From an uncultured Roseburia sp. (GTDB lineage: Bacteria; Bacillota; Clostridia; Lachnospirales; Lachnospiraceae): 64,000 nt of DNA. Positions 45,550-53,284 of this stretch are shown here, one piece after another. The notes beneath the pieces were generated by a model that worked only from the letters and a program-made list of their open reading frames with translations, searched no databases and was not told where the DNA came from. A program made the translations under genes and the position numbers. The stretch's first letter is position 1; every line of letters begins with the position of its first letter. The stretch covers positions 171,554 to 235,553 of the forward strand of contig UQNW01000002.1 in NCBI GenBank assembly GCA_900542495.1, given 5' to 3'.

Positions 45550-47072
45550 AGGGAATCCCTCCAAAACCGTTTGTCAATATTGCGATAGCAGACCGCCTCA
45601 TTCAAATGGGAGTCCAGAATTGCTTCGGAACCATCCATATCTGCCAGCGTCCGTGCGACTTTTAAAATTTTATGGTAGGATCTCGCCGTCAGGTTAAGCT
45701 GTTTATAGATTTTTTTCATATACTGTTCCTGATTTTTCGACAGAATACAATATTCTGCAATCCGCGACGCCGGAATCTGACTGTTATATTGAAACATTTC
45801 TTTCCGAAAACGTTCTCTCTGGATCGCATGCACCCGGATCACACGTTCCCTTATCGTATCCGAACATTCCTCTTTTTTCCTGCCGTTTAGCTCCTCAAAC
45901 TGGATCTGCGGCGTCTCCACGCAGATATCTATGCGGTCTAAAAGTGGCTGGCTGACACGGTTAATATAGCGTTCAATGGAGGACGCGGTGCACCTGCACT
46001 TCTGCATGTCCGGATAATAACCGCATTTGCACGGATTCATCGCCGCAACAAGAATAAAATCTGCCGGATATTCATACGTGCCGTTCACACGCACCAAACG
46101 CACTTCTTTTTCTTCCATTGGCTGTCTTAATATCTCGATCGTGTTCTGCTTAAATTCCGGCAGTTCATCCAAAAATAATACCCCTTTATGTGCCAATGAA
46201 ATCTCTCCGGGTTTTGGGATCAGTCCGCCACCCACAAGTCCCTGCGCAGTGATCGTATGGTGCGGACACCGGAAAGGGCGTTCCTCCATTAACTGCTCCC
46301 TCAATTGAAATAGTCCTGACACACTGTAGATTTTTGAAAGTTCCATTTGCTCTTTCTCGTCTAAGGGAGGCAGGATTGTCGGAATACGCATGGCTGTCAT
46401 TGTTTTTCCGGCACCCGGCGGTCCTATCATCAACAGATTGTGCATTCCGCTCACCGCTACTTCACAGGCGCGTTTCACAAAATGCTGTCCCTGGATGTCA
46501 GCAAAATCAATCTGCTTTGTCTCCTTTTTTACTGCCAGGTCTGTTTCTTTTTCAATGTATGTACCGCCGTTTAAAATATGTATCATTTCCGCAATACTTT
46601 TCACTGCAAAAATCTTCATATCTTTTACAAGAAGTGCCTCGGTCTGGTTCTCTGCCGGAATAAAACACCGCACGATTCCGCGCTCCTTTGCCTCTGCCAC
46701 CATGGGTAAAATGCCATTGACCGGTTTCACATCGCCACTTAAGCTGATCTCGCCTACTACCATGGTGTCTTTTAACGCATCTTCCGGCACGATCCCGATT
46801 GCGCAGAGCACTGCCGCGACAACCGGAAGATCAAACCCGGATCCGCTCTTTTTGATATTTGCCGGAATAAAATTAATGGTGATACGCTTTGCCGGCAGAA
46901 TGTAGCCTGTATTTTTCAGTGCCGTGCGCACGCGTTCTTTGGATTCCTTCACTTCCGGGGAAAGAGAACCGACCATTTCAAAAAGCGGCATACCGTCTGA
47001 CACATCTGCCTCCACGTAAACCGGAATGCTTTTAATTCCCTGAATAATCGAAGTTGTTACTAAACTATACAA
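45546..47072 (-). CDS. comM: ComM/YifB-family Mg-chelatase-like ATPase
   Basis: A ring ATPase of the Mg-chelatase AAA+ group that assists branch migration during transformation. The start is taken at TTG 47072 because AGGAAGG lies four to five bases upstream and the protein then begins LYSLVTTSIIQGIKSIPVY (initiator Met), the usual family opening, giving 508 residues. The longer in-frame extension to 47243 crosses the promoter and leader hairpin and is unlikely to be coding. Walker A GPPGAGKTMTAMR and the Walker B region VLFLDELPEF are present, followed by CxCG-type residues near CKCGYYPD. Confidence 0.92.
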   Translation of the reverse strand: MYSLVTTSIIQGIKSIPVYVEADVSDGMPLFEMVGSLSPEVKESKERVRTALKNTGYILPAKRITINFIPANIKKSGSGFDLPVVAAVLCAIGIVPEDALKDTMVVGEISLSGDVKPVNGILPMVAEAKERGIVRCFIPAENQTEALLVKDMKIFAVKSIAEMIHILNGGTYIEKETDLAVKKETKQIDFADIQGQHFVKRACEVAVSGMHNLLMIGPPGAGKTMTAMRIPTILPPLDEKEQMELSKIYSVSGLFQLREQLMEERPFRCPHHTITAQGLVGGGLIPKPGEISLAHKGVLFLDELPEFKQNTIEILRQPMEEKEVRLVRVNGTYEYPADFILVAAMNPCKCGYYPDMQKCRCTASSIERYINRVSQPLLDRIDICVETPQIQFEELNGRKKEECSDTIRERVIRVHAIQRERFRKEMFQYNSQIPASRIAEYCILSKNQEQYMKKIYKQLNLTARSYHKILKVARTLADMDGSEAILDSHLNEAVCYRNIDKRFWRDSL

Positions 47073-47171
47073 TAAACCTTCCTTTCTTTTTTGCATAAAA
47101 AAGATGTATTCATCCTGCACGCTGGATATTCGCAGTGAACCCTGCAATGATTCTGATAAAAAAGATTTCGA

Positions 47172-47205
47172 CATCCGGCAGAAGCCCTCATTCATCTGCC
47201 AGATG
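47172..47205 (-). other. Leader hairpin of comM, possible attenuator
   Basis: On the minus strand CATCTGGCAGA pairs with TCTGCCGGATG (10 of 11 pairs plus one wobble) just after the putative transcription start. A run of six T follows about eight bases later, so it might act as a weak terminator or as a 5' stabiliser. Confidence 0.5.
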
Positions 47206-47211
47206 TATGTT

Positions 47212-47239
47212 AGTATAGCATATTTTGAGGAATTTACAA
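47212..47239 (-). promoter_or_regulatory. Promoter of the comM-dprA-topA operon
   Basis: On the minus strand TTGTAA and TATACT are 16 bases apart with TG one base before the -10 (extended -10). It lies about 140 bases upstream of the TTG start of comM. Confidence 0.7.
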
Positions 47240-47266
47240 CCATATTTCTTCTATATTAATAGCTGT

Positions 47267-47884
47267 TTAAAATGCCTGCCTGAGTTTTTCAATTGCACGC
47301 TTTTCGATTCTTGAGACATAGGAACGCGAAATGCCAAGCTTTCTTGCAATCTCCCGCTGCGTCATTGTTTTTTTCTCATAAAGACCGTATCGGTTTATGA
47401 TGATGAACAGTTCCCTGCCGGACAACGTCTGTGGGATTACCTCGTTCAAACGCCTTACTTTCCGATCCTGCTCCATGAGTTCTACAATATCCTCATCCTC
47501 GCTGATCACAACGTCCAAAAGCTGGATCTGGTTGCCCTCTTTATCTGTTCCGATCGGTTCATACAGAGAAACTTCCCGCGATGTTTTCTTTTTTGCCCGG
47601 AAGTACATGAGAAGTTCATTGTCGATACATCTTGCCGCATAGGTAGCCAGTCTGCTTCCATAATCCTCTTTATAAGTTCCAACTGCTTTGATCAGTCCAA
47701 TGGTTCCGATTGAGATCAGATCCTCCATTTCGTCCTCCGGGCTCTGATATTTTTTTGCCACGTGGGCAACCAGACGCATGTTGCGCTCAATCAGCTCGTT
47801 TCTCGCCTCAAGGTCACCATTTTTCATTTTCTTTAAGCATTCGCTTTCCTGTTCCCATGTCAGGGGAGATAAAAATGTTTTCAA
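47267..47884 (-). CDS. sigK: Sporulation sigma factor SigK-like, uninterrupted
   Basis: A late mother-cell sigma factor candidate of 205 residues. Segments LIERNMRLVAHVAKKYQ, DLISIGTIGLIKAVGTY, LATYAARCIDNELLMYFR and GISRSYVSRIEKRAIEKLR fit SigK better than SigE. The protein starts right at the mature N-terminus (KTFLSPLTWEQE). There is no membrane-tethering prosequence, so no processing step would be needed, as in some Clostridia. The gene is continuous, with no skin-type insertion. The start codon is TTG with AAGG about six bases upstream. Confidence 0.85.
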   Translation of the reverse strand: MKTFLSPLTWEQESECLKKMKNGDLEARNELIERNMRLVAHVAKKYQSPEDEMEDLISIGTIGLIKAVGTYKEDYGSRLATYAARCIDNELLMYFRAKKKTSREVSLYEPIGTDKEGNQIQLLDVVISEDEDIVELMEQDRKVRRLNEVIPQTLSGRELFIIINRYGLYEKKTMTQREIARKLGISRSYVSRIEKRAIEKLRQAF

Positions 47885-48207
47885 AACGCACCTTAAAAGC
47901 TTTCTTGATACATCTTATGATTTGGGCAAGTTGTCTGTGCTTTTCCCCTTTTTTATTTTTGGTTTAAAAAAAGTTTTTAGGGTGTGAAACGGGTGTGAGG
48001 ATTTAACAGAATTTTCGAAGAACTTTATAATCAGCAACTTACAAAAATAAAGGTTTACGTGGAATGCCTGCGTTTTCTTATGCAATATTGCAATAGCTGA
48101 CAGGCTAAAAAACAAAGATTTTCCGGATAGGCACTACTGAATAAATATTTATGATATAATAAGACTGCTGACTGAACTATTTATAATACATTTTAAGGAA
48201 AACTACC
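47885..48207. other. 323-bp divergent intergenic region between sigK and the pseudouridine synthase gene
   Basis: No gene is seen. It holds an extended -10 promoter for the rightward gene (48152-48160), a perfect 12-bp palindrome TGCAATATTGCA at 48081-48092, and two direct copies of GGGTGTGA ten to twelve bases apart near 47979-47999. On the minus strand CATAAGAT at 47912-47919 loosely resembles sigma-E/K -10 boxes ahead of sigK, but no matching -35 was found. Confidence 0.6.
48152..48160 (+). promoter_or_regulatory. Extended -10 promoter for the pseudouridine synthase gene
   Basis: TG-A-TATAAT is a perfect extended -10. It lies about 48 bases upstream of the ATG. The -35 region is poor, as is common with extended -10 promoters. 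Confidence 0.6.
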
Positions 48208-49104
48208 ATGAAACGAGATTTAGAATATAGAATAACAAGCGCGGATGAAGGATTAACGATTTCAGATTTTTTGAAGAAGCAGGGATTTTCCCATGCGGTG
48301 ATCGTACAGTTGAAGAAGATTACGGAAGGCATTGTTTTAAATGGAAAATGGGAATATATGAATACAAGGCTTAAAGAGGGAGATTGTCTTTTGATCCATT
48401 TTGAAGAGACGGAAGGCTCTGAAAATATTGTTGCCACTAAGATTCCTCTTTCGATCTGTTATGAGGATGAAGATATTCTTGTGGTGAATAAGCCGGCTGA
48501 TATGCCGATCCACCCTTCCATGAACAATTATGATAACACGCTCGCTAACGCTGTCTGTCATTATTATGAAAAACAGGGGATTCCCTATGTGTTCCGCTGC
48601 GTCAACCGGTTAGACCGTGACACGACCGGGCTTACGATCCTTGCAAAACATCTGATCAGTTCTGCAATTTTGAACAGCGAAGTGTCAGTTCGTGGTATCA
48701 GCCGGGAATATCTGGCGATTGTGAAAGGTTTCACAGAGGAAAGCGGAACGATTGACGCTCCGATTGGAAGAAAAGAAGGTTCTACGATTGAGCGGCAGAT
48801 TGATACGCTTCACGGTGAAACTGCGATCACACATTACAAACGGCTCGCCTACAAAGATGGTCTTTCGCTGCTCTCCTTAAAATTAGAGACCGGGCGCACA
48901 CACCAGATCCGTGTTCATATGAAGTCGATCGGTCACCCTCTGATCGGTGATTTTTTATATTATCCTGATTTTACAAAGATAAACAGACAGGCTCTGCACT
49001 CTTACAGGCTTCGCTTTCATCATCCGATCACAAAGGAGCCTCTCGTATTCACTGCTCCTTTACCGGAAGATATGCAGGCTCTTTTTTCTGAAATTCATTT
49101 ATAA
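48208..49104 (+). CDS. RluA-family RNA pseudouridine synthase
   Basis: Converts uridine to pseudouridine in rRNA or tRNA; the exact target cannot be read. The 298 residues include an S4-like N-terminal part and the catalytic motif NRLDRDTTGLTILAK, whose Asp is the nucleophile. Most relatives have HRLDRDTSG here. ALHSYRLRFHHPITKEPL near the C-terminus is also typical. Its last six bases overlap the end of the convergent DUF5662 gene. Confidence 0.92.
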   Translation: MKRDLEYRITSADEGLTISDFLKKQGFSHAVIVQLKKITEGIVLNGKWEYMNTRLKEGDCLLIHFEETEGSENIVATKIPLSICYEDEDILVVNKPADMPIHPSMNNYDNTLANAVCHYYEKQGIPYVFRCVNRLDRDTTGLTILAKHLISSAILNSEVSVRGISREYLAIVKGFTEESGTIDAPIGRKEGSTIERQIDTLHGETAITHYKRLAYKDGLSLLSLKLETGRTHQIRVHMKSIGHPLIGDFLYYPDFTKINRQALHSYRLRFHHPITKEPLVFTAPLPEDMQALFSEIHL

Positions 49105-49692
49105 AATTTGCTCTTTTAAGCGCAGCAGCGGTTCTTTCTCATAAGGAATCTTATGGGAGAGAACTTCCTCACGGATAAACTGGTTTGTCGCCTTCTCGCC
49201 CTTTTTTGCAAGCATTTCTAACAGAAGTTCTAACAGGGCTCTGGTATCATCATGAAGCATATGAAATTCCCTGCCGTTCATGTAATACTTTAACGCACTG
49301 TCATCCCGGTATTTTTCTTTCTGATAATTTTTCGATGCCGCCACACGGTCAATATACATCTCCACCACATAGTTGACCGGTATTTTCATTCCGCACAGTC
49401 CTTTATGCGGTCCCTCTTTATCCGGCACGCCATAATCGATCCAATACTCTAAATGGTGCTTGTTTCTGCCTTTGTGATGCAGCCACGCCGAGGAATATCC
49501 GACCGCCTCACGCTCTGCATTGTTCGGGCTCATGTTCCCCTGATAATATTTACATCCAACGATAAATTCGGTCGGACTGTATTTTGAAAGATCATGGAGC
49601 AGTCCCTGCCTGATCAGTCCAACCTGAAAACAGCCCTTCATCACCAGCATTTTATGATGATTGATTGTACAAAAATGTTTCCAAATATGCAT
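49099..49692 (-). CDS. DUF5662 family protein
   Basis: A 197-residue soluble protein. The segments INHHKMLVMKGCFQVGL, LLHDLSKYSPTEF and AWLHHKGRNKHHLEYW carry conserved His and Asp residues arranged like a metal site, and the family is DUF5662. Function is unknown; an HD-like metal-dependent hydrolase is possible but unproven. It lies 13 bases downstream of the GH13-like gene and overlaps the opposing pseudouridine synthase by six bases at its 3' end. Confidence 0.8.
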   Translation of the reverse strand: MHIWKHFCTINHHKMLVMKGCFQVGLIRQGLLHDLSKYSPTEFIVGCKYYQGNMSPNNAEREAVGYSSAWLHHKGRNKHHLEYWIDYGVPDKEGPHKGLCGMKIPVNYVVEMYIDRVAASKNYQKEKYRDDSALKYYMNGREFHMLHDDTRALLELLLEMLAKKGEKATNQFIREEVLSHKIPYEKEPLLRLKEQIL

Positions 49693-49705
49693 TTTATCTA
49701 ACTTC

Positions 49706-51580
49706 CTATTTTCCTAATAATACTACTACAGACTGCGGACGCACCGTAATTCTGTGCTGGTTTTCTGCCAGTTTTTCAACCGGGAGAAATGCCTGTTCCT
49801 GCTCTGCGGTATCCATGATTATGTACCATTTCTTCTTTTCCGCAAGCTTTGGAAGTGCAAGTTCATTCACACCGGTATGGAAATTGTAGCCGATATAAAC
49901 CATATCATCCGGCTCACCCGAAGGCTGATTCATGTAATCGCCGCAGTACATAACGCCAAATGCTCCTTTTTCTTCCGGGAATCCGGCTACCCACGCATTG
50001 TCCGAATGATACGACAGATCCGGACAGCCTTTGTGTTTGTAATCGTTCAAATGCATCGGCTCCTCTTTGCGAAGGATTGGATGCAATCTGCGGAATGCAG
50101 CAAGCTTTGTCACAAACTCCTGTAACTGCTCCATTCCTGCAACATGTTTCCAGTTCACCCAACCGGTCTTATTATCCTGACAATAGGCATTGTTATTTCC
50201 CTGCTGGGAATTTAAGGCTTCATCTCCTGCAAGCAAAAGTGGAACCCCCTGCGCAAAAAACAGCATGGAAAGCGCCATATATAAGTGTTTCCGGCGCAGT
50301 TCCCTGACATATTTTTTCGATGTTTTTCCCTCTGCACCACAGTTCATGCTGAAATTATAATTGGAACCATCTGCATTTTCTTCCCCATTTGCCTCGTTAT
50401 GCTTCTCACAGTACGAAAAAAGGTCTGCGAGCGTAAATCCATTATTGTTTGCGACAAAATTAACAAACCCAACGGTCGCATTCTGTTTCTTCTGCTGATT
50501 GCAAAATTCGAACAGACTGCCCCCCTGATGATTCAACAGTTTTCTTGCAGTATAAAGATATTCCTCGTTGTATACGAACAGATGCGGGTAATTCTCTTTT
50601 TCTTTCCAGAGCTGTTCCGGAATATACGGATAAAAAATCTTGCTCCTGCGCAAAAATAAATCCTGTGCAATCGCAGTGATCGGCACATTGTCTCCAATCA
50701 GATGAAAACCGTCTACACGGAATTCCGTCGCCCAGTAACGGAGCGCATCTAAAATCAGATTCTGGTTTTCCTCCTGCTCAAAATACATCTCAAGCACACA
50801 TTCTATCTGATTCTGATGCAGTGTATCGATCAGGTGTTTCAGCTCCTGCGCTACATTCTTACTACAGCTGTATGACGCCTTCGGGGCAAAATAAAATCCT
50901 TTTGTGTAGCCCCAGTAGTTCACTTTCGGATGCTCTGCTTCAGTATCAGGGAGCGTCTCATTGTAAGCAGTGTTATCCTGCGGTATGTATCCCGGAAGCT
51001 TCTGTTTTTTCGGAATCTCCATTTCCTCAAACTCATAGAGCGGCATAAACTCCACCGTTGTCACTCCAAGTGCTTTTAAGTATGGAATCTGGTCTTCCAC
51101 CGCCAAAAATGTGCCGCGCATCTTCCCTTTTTTCCCGGAATCCATGGAAAAACCACGGACATGAAGCTTGTACATGAACATTTCGTTTTTCGGAATTTCC
51201 GGGCAGCCTGCACTCTGCCATTCATAAGCGGATTCCTCGAAGCTTCCGCAGATCAGATACTCTTTATCTGCTCTTTTTACATCATTCCACTTTTCTCTGC
51301 CTGCAATCTTCTTCGCATAGGCATCCGTGATCACTTCCCCATTGATCTCATAATTGTAAAACAGGTTCTTTGTCTTCAACCCTTGTATACAGATTGAACG
51401 CACTGCCCCTCTGCAAAATGCAGCCGGAGCTTCCACTCTGTCGGCGACATGTAAGGATCTGTCATATAATATGACTGCACACACATCCTCTTTTTCCCCT
51501 GCAAAAGTAAAGATCACACCGTCTTTTACTTCCTGCAAACCAAATTTTAAGTAATTTCCTTCTGTCACCGTATAATTCAT
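49706..51580 (-). CDS. GH13 isoamylase/GlgX-like protein lacking catalytic residues
   Basis: About 624 residues from ATG 51580 (GGTGG just upstream; MNYTVTEGNYLKFG). The N-terminal beta domain and GH13 barrel of glycogen-debranching enzymes can be traced by VNYWGYTKGFYFAP, KHNEANGEENADG and AGDEALNSQQGNNNAYCQDN. The active site is not conserved. Region I DVVFNH is EMYFEQ. Region II DGFRFD is DGFHLI, so the nucleophile Asp is Ile. The region III Glu is not found in place (VYNEEY). Region IV CHDG is NNNG. The protein is probably inactive and may bind glycan or regulate another enzyme. Reading frame is intact. Confidence 0.88.
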   Translation of the reverse strand: MNYTVTEGNYLKFGLQEVKDGVIFTFAGEKEDVCAVILYDRSLHVADRVEAPAAFCRGAVRSICIQGLKTKNLFYNYEINGEVITDAYAKKIAGREKWNDVKRADKEYLICGSFEESAYEWQSAGCPEIPKNEMFMYKLHVRGFSMDSGKKGKMRGTFLAVEDQIPYLKALGVTTVEFMPLYEFEEMEIPKKQKLPGYIPQDNTAYNETLPDTEAEHPKVNYWGYTKGFYFAPKASYSCSKNVAQELKHLIDTLHQNQIECVLEMYFEQEENQNLILDALRYWATEFRVDGFHLIGDNVPITAIAQDLFLRRSKIFYPYIPEQLWKEKENYPHLFVYNEEYLYTARKLLNHQGGSLFEFCNQQKKQNATVGFVNFVANNNGFTLADLFSYCEKHNEANGEENADGSNYNFSMNCGAEGKTSKKYVRELRRKHLYMALSMLFFAQGVPLLLAGDEALNSQQGNNNAYCQDNKTGWVNWKHVAGMEQLQEFVTKLAAFRRLHPILRKEEPMHLNDYKHKGCPDLSYHSDNAWVAGFPEEKGAFGVMYCGDYMNQPSGEPDDMVYIGYNFHTGVNELALPKLAEKKKWYIIMDTAEQEQAFLPVEKLAENQHRITVRPQSVVVLLGK

Positions 51581-51692
51581 TCTGCCACCAGCCTTGTATT
51601 TTTTCAATTTTCTTACGACATATAATATTATTATACCTTTAACCGATAATTTTGTATAGAAGAATGTTTTTGTATTTCTTTTCATTTTGTTC

Positions 51693-51721
51693 TACACAAC
51701 ATGAAAATTTTATGCTAGAAT
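51693..51721 (+). promoter_or_regulatory. Promoter of the HD-GYP gene
   Basis: TACACA and TAGAAT are 17 bases apart with TG just before the -10. It lies about 34 bases upstream of the HD-GYP ATG. The spacer is a loose CAT-AAA-TTT-ATG palindrome. Confidence 0.5.
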
Positions 51722-51754
51722 CTTAATACTGAATTTACGATAGAAGGGAAATTT

Positions 51755-52840
51755 ATGAGAATCGTTTCAATCAATAATCTGACTCCCGGTATGGTCATCA
51801 GTGAAGATGTCTATTCTTATCAGGGACAGTGTCTGGCAAAACAAAATACACCTGTTACGTTGCAGTTGATCGAACATCTGAAGTTCTATCAGATTGCTTC
51901 CGTCTGTATTTTCCCGGAAGATCATGGGAACCGCACCGCAGACACTTCCATGACAAGACGTATGGAAACTTATTCCCAGCGTGTCCGCAAAAGTCCGGAA
52001 TTTCGAAAGTTCAAGAAGAATTACACGCAAAAAGTTTCCTTTATGAAGGAAAATATCAATAATTTTATTACCAAAGATGAAGATTTGAACGTAGATCAGC
52101 TCTTAGATGAAACCTTAAACCTTTTCGGTGAAAACAGTACGACGATCTCTATGTTCGATATGCTGCATAATATGCGGCAGATTGATGACTCGACCTATGC
52201 ACACAGTGTCAACGTCGCACTGATCTGCCGTCTGATCGGCAAATGGAAGAATTTTTCCGAGAAGGATATGGACACTCTGACTCTCTGCGGACTGCTGCAC
52301 GATATCGGGAAATCCAAAATTCCAAATGAGATCATTGGAAAACCCGGAAGGCTTACAGATTCCGAGTACGAAGAGATCAAGAAACACCCGGTAATCGGCT
52401 ACAATCTGGTCAAAAACCTTGACATCGATCAGCGTGTCAAAAATGCCGTTCTCTTACACCATGAACGATTCGATGGCAAAGGATACCCTTTAGGTCTTAC
52501 CGGCAGCGAGATTGATGATTTTACTTCAATCGTATCCATTGCAGATGTCTATGATGCCATGACAGCAAACCGCTGTTACCGCGATGGGTTATGTCCATTT
52601 GAGGTGATCACCATTTTCGAAAACGAAGGGCTGACACAATTTAATCCAAAATATATCTTGACTTTTTTAGAACATATTGCTAATACTTATATCAACAATG
52701 AAGTATTGTTAAGCGATGGTTCTGCCGGGAAAATCGTTCTGATCAATCAGAAGCTCACACGCCCGACGATCCAGCTTGACAATGGCAGCTTTATTAATCT
52801 GGAGAATCGTCTGGATCTTTATGTCCAGGCTATTATCTAA
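51755..52840 (+). CDS. HD-GYP domain protein, predicted cyclic-di-GMP phosphodiesterase
   Basis: The 361 residues have an N-terminal DUF3391-like part (MRIVSINNLTPGMVISEDVY) and a central HD-GYP domain. Metal-binding HDIGKSKIP, KHPVIGYNL and LLHHERFDGKGYPLGL carry the HD and HHExxDGxGYP signatures, so hydrolysis of c-di-GMP is predicted. A short C-terminal beta domain follows. The PilZ protein encoded at 15683 is a possible partner in the same signalling. It is monocistronic or read with the DUF1292 gene 24 bases on. Confidence 0.93.
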   Translation: MRIVSINNLTPGMVISEDVYSYQGQCLAKQNTPVTLQLIEHLKFYQIASVCIFPEDHGNRTADTSMTRRMETYSQRVRKSPEFRKFKKNYTQKVSFMKENINNFITKDEDLNVDQLLDETLNLFGENSTTISMFDMLHNMRQIDDSTYAHSVNVALICRLIGKWKNFSEKDMDTLTLCGLLHDIGKSKIPNEIIGKPGRLTDSEYEEIKKHPVIGYNLVKNLDIDQRVKNAVLLHHERFDGKGYPLGLTGSEIDDFTSIVSIADVYDAMTANRCYRDGLCPFEVITIFENEGLTQFNPKYILTFLEHIANTYINNEVLLSDGSAGKIVLINQKLTRPTIQLDNGSFINLENRLDLYVQAII

Positions 52841-52864
52841 TACTATGAATGAGAGAGGTGCCCT

Positions 52865-53182
52865 ATGGCAGAGAAAAACAAGTTCAACAATTTAGACGAT
52901 GAAGACATGTTCGTAACCCTTGACTTAGATGACGGCAGTTCCATGGAATGTCAGATTCTTACCATTTTCGAGGCAGACGGCCGCGATTATATCGCACTTC
53001 TTCCGGTAGATGAAGAGGAACAGCCAAACGAAGACGGCGAAGTATTTATTTACCGCTACTCCGAGGACGCAGAAGGAAATCCTTCCCTTGAGAATATCGA
53101 AGATGATGATGAATATGAGATCGTATCCGATCGTTTCGATGAACTTCTTGACGAAGCAGAATTTGAAGATTTAGACGACTAA
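52865..53182 (+). CDS. DUF1292 family acidic protein
   Basis: A 105-residue, very acidic protein with the family core DMFVTLDLDDGSSMECQILT and an IYRYSED segment. DUF1292 proteins (YrzB group) are widespread in Firmicutes and of unknown role. It ends in Glu/Asp-rich sequence. GAGAGG lies about seven bases before the ATG. A strong terminator follows. Confidence 0.9.
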   Translation: MAEKNKFNNLDDEDMFVTLDLDDGSSMECQILTIFEADGRDYIALLPVDEEEQPNEDGEVFIYRYSEDAEGNPSLENIEDDDEYEIVSDRFDELLDEAEFEDLDD

Positions 53183-53188
53183 AACACA

Positions 53189-53237
53189 GGAAACCGCCCA
53201 AATCATAGTTTTGATCCGGGCGGTTTCCTTATTTTTA
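53189..53237 (+). terminator. Rho-independent terminator after the DUF1292 gene
   Basis: A perfect 11-bp stem (GGAAACCGCCC/GGGCGGTTTCC) is followed by TTATTTTT on the plus strand. It could also act weakly on the minus strand for the facing helicase gene. Confidence 0.92.
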
Positions 53238-53284
53238 TAAAAATAGTTTCTATTCTGTTATTATGATTGTTCTGCAATTCACGG

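Noticed and set aside
45546..47243. Longer comM start at 47243
   Set aside because: It would place the promoter boxes and leader hairpin inside the coding region; relatives begin at the LYSLVTTSII segment.
47267..47884. A skin-type interruption of sigK
   Set aside because: The frame is continuous through regions 2 and 4, so no element is present.
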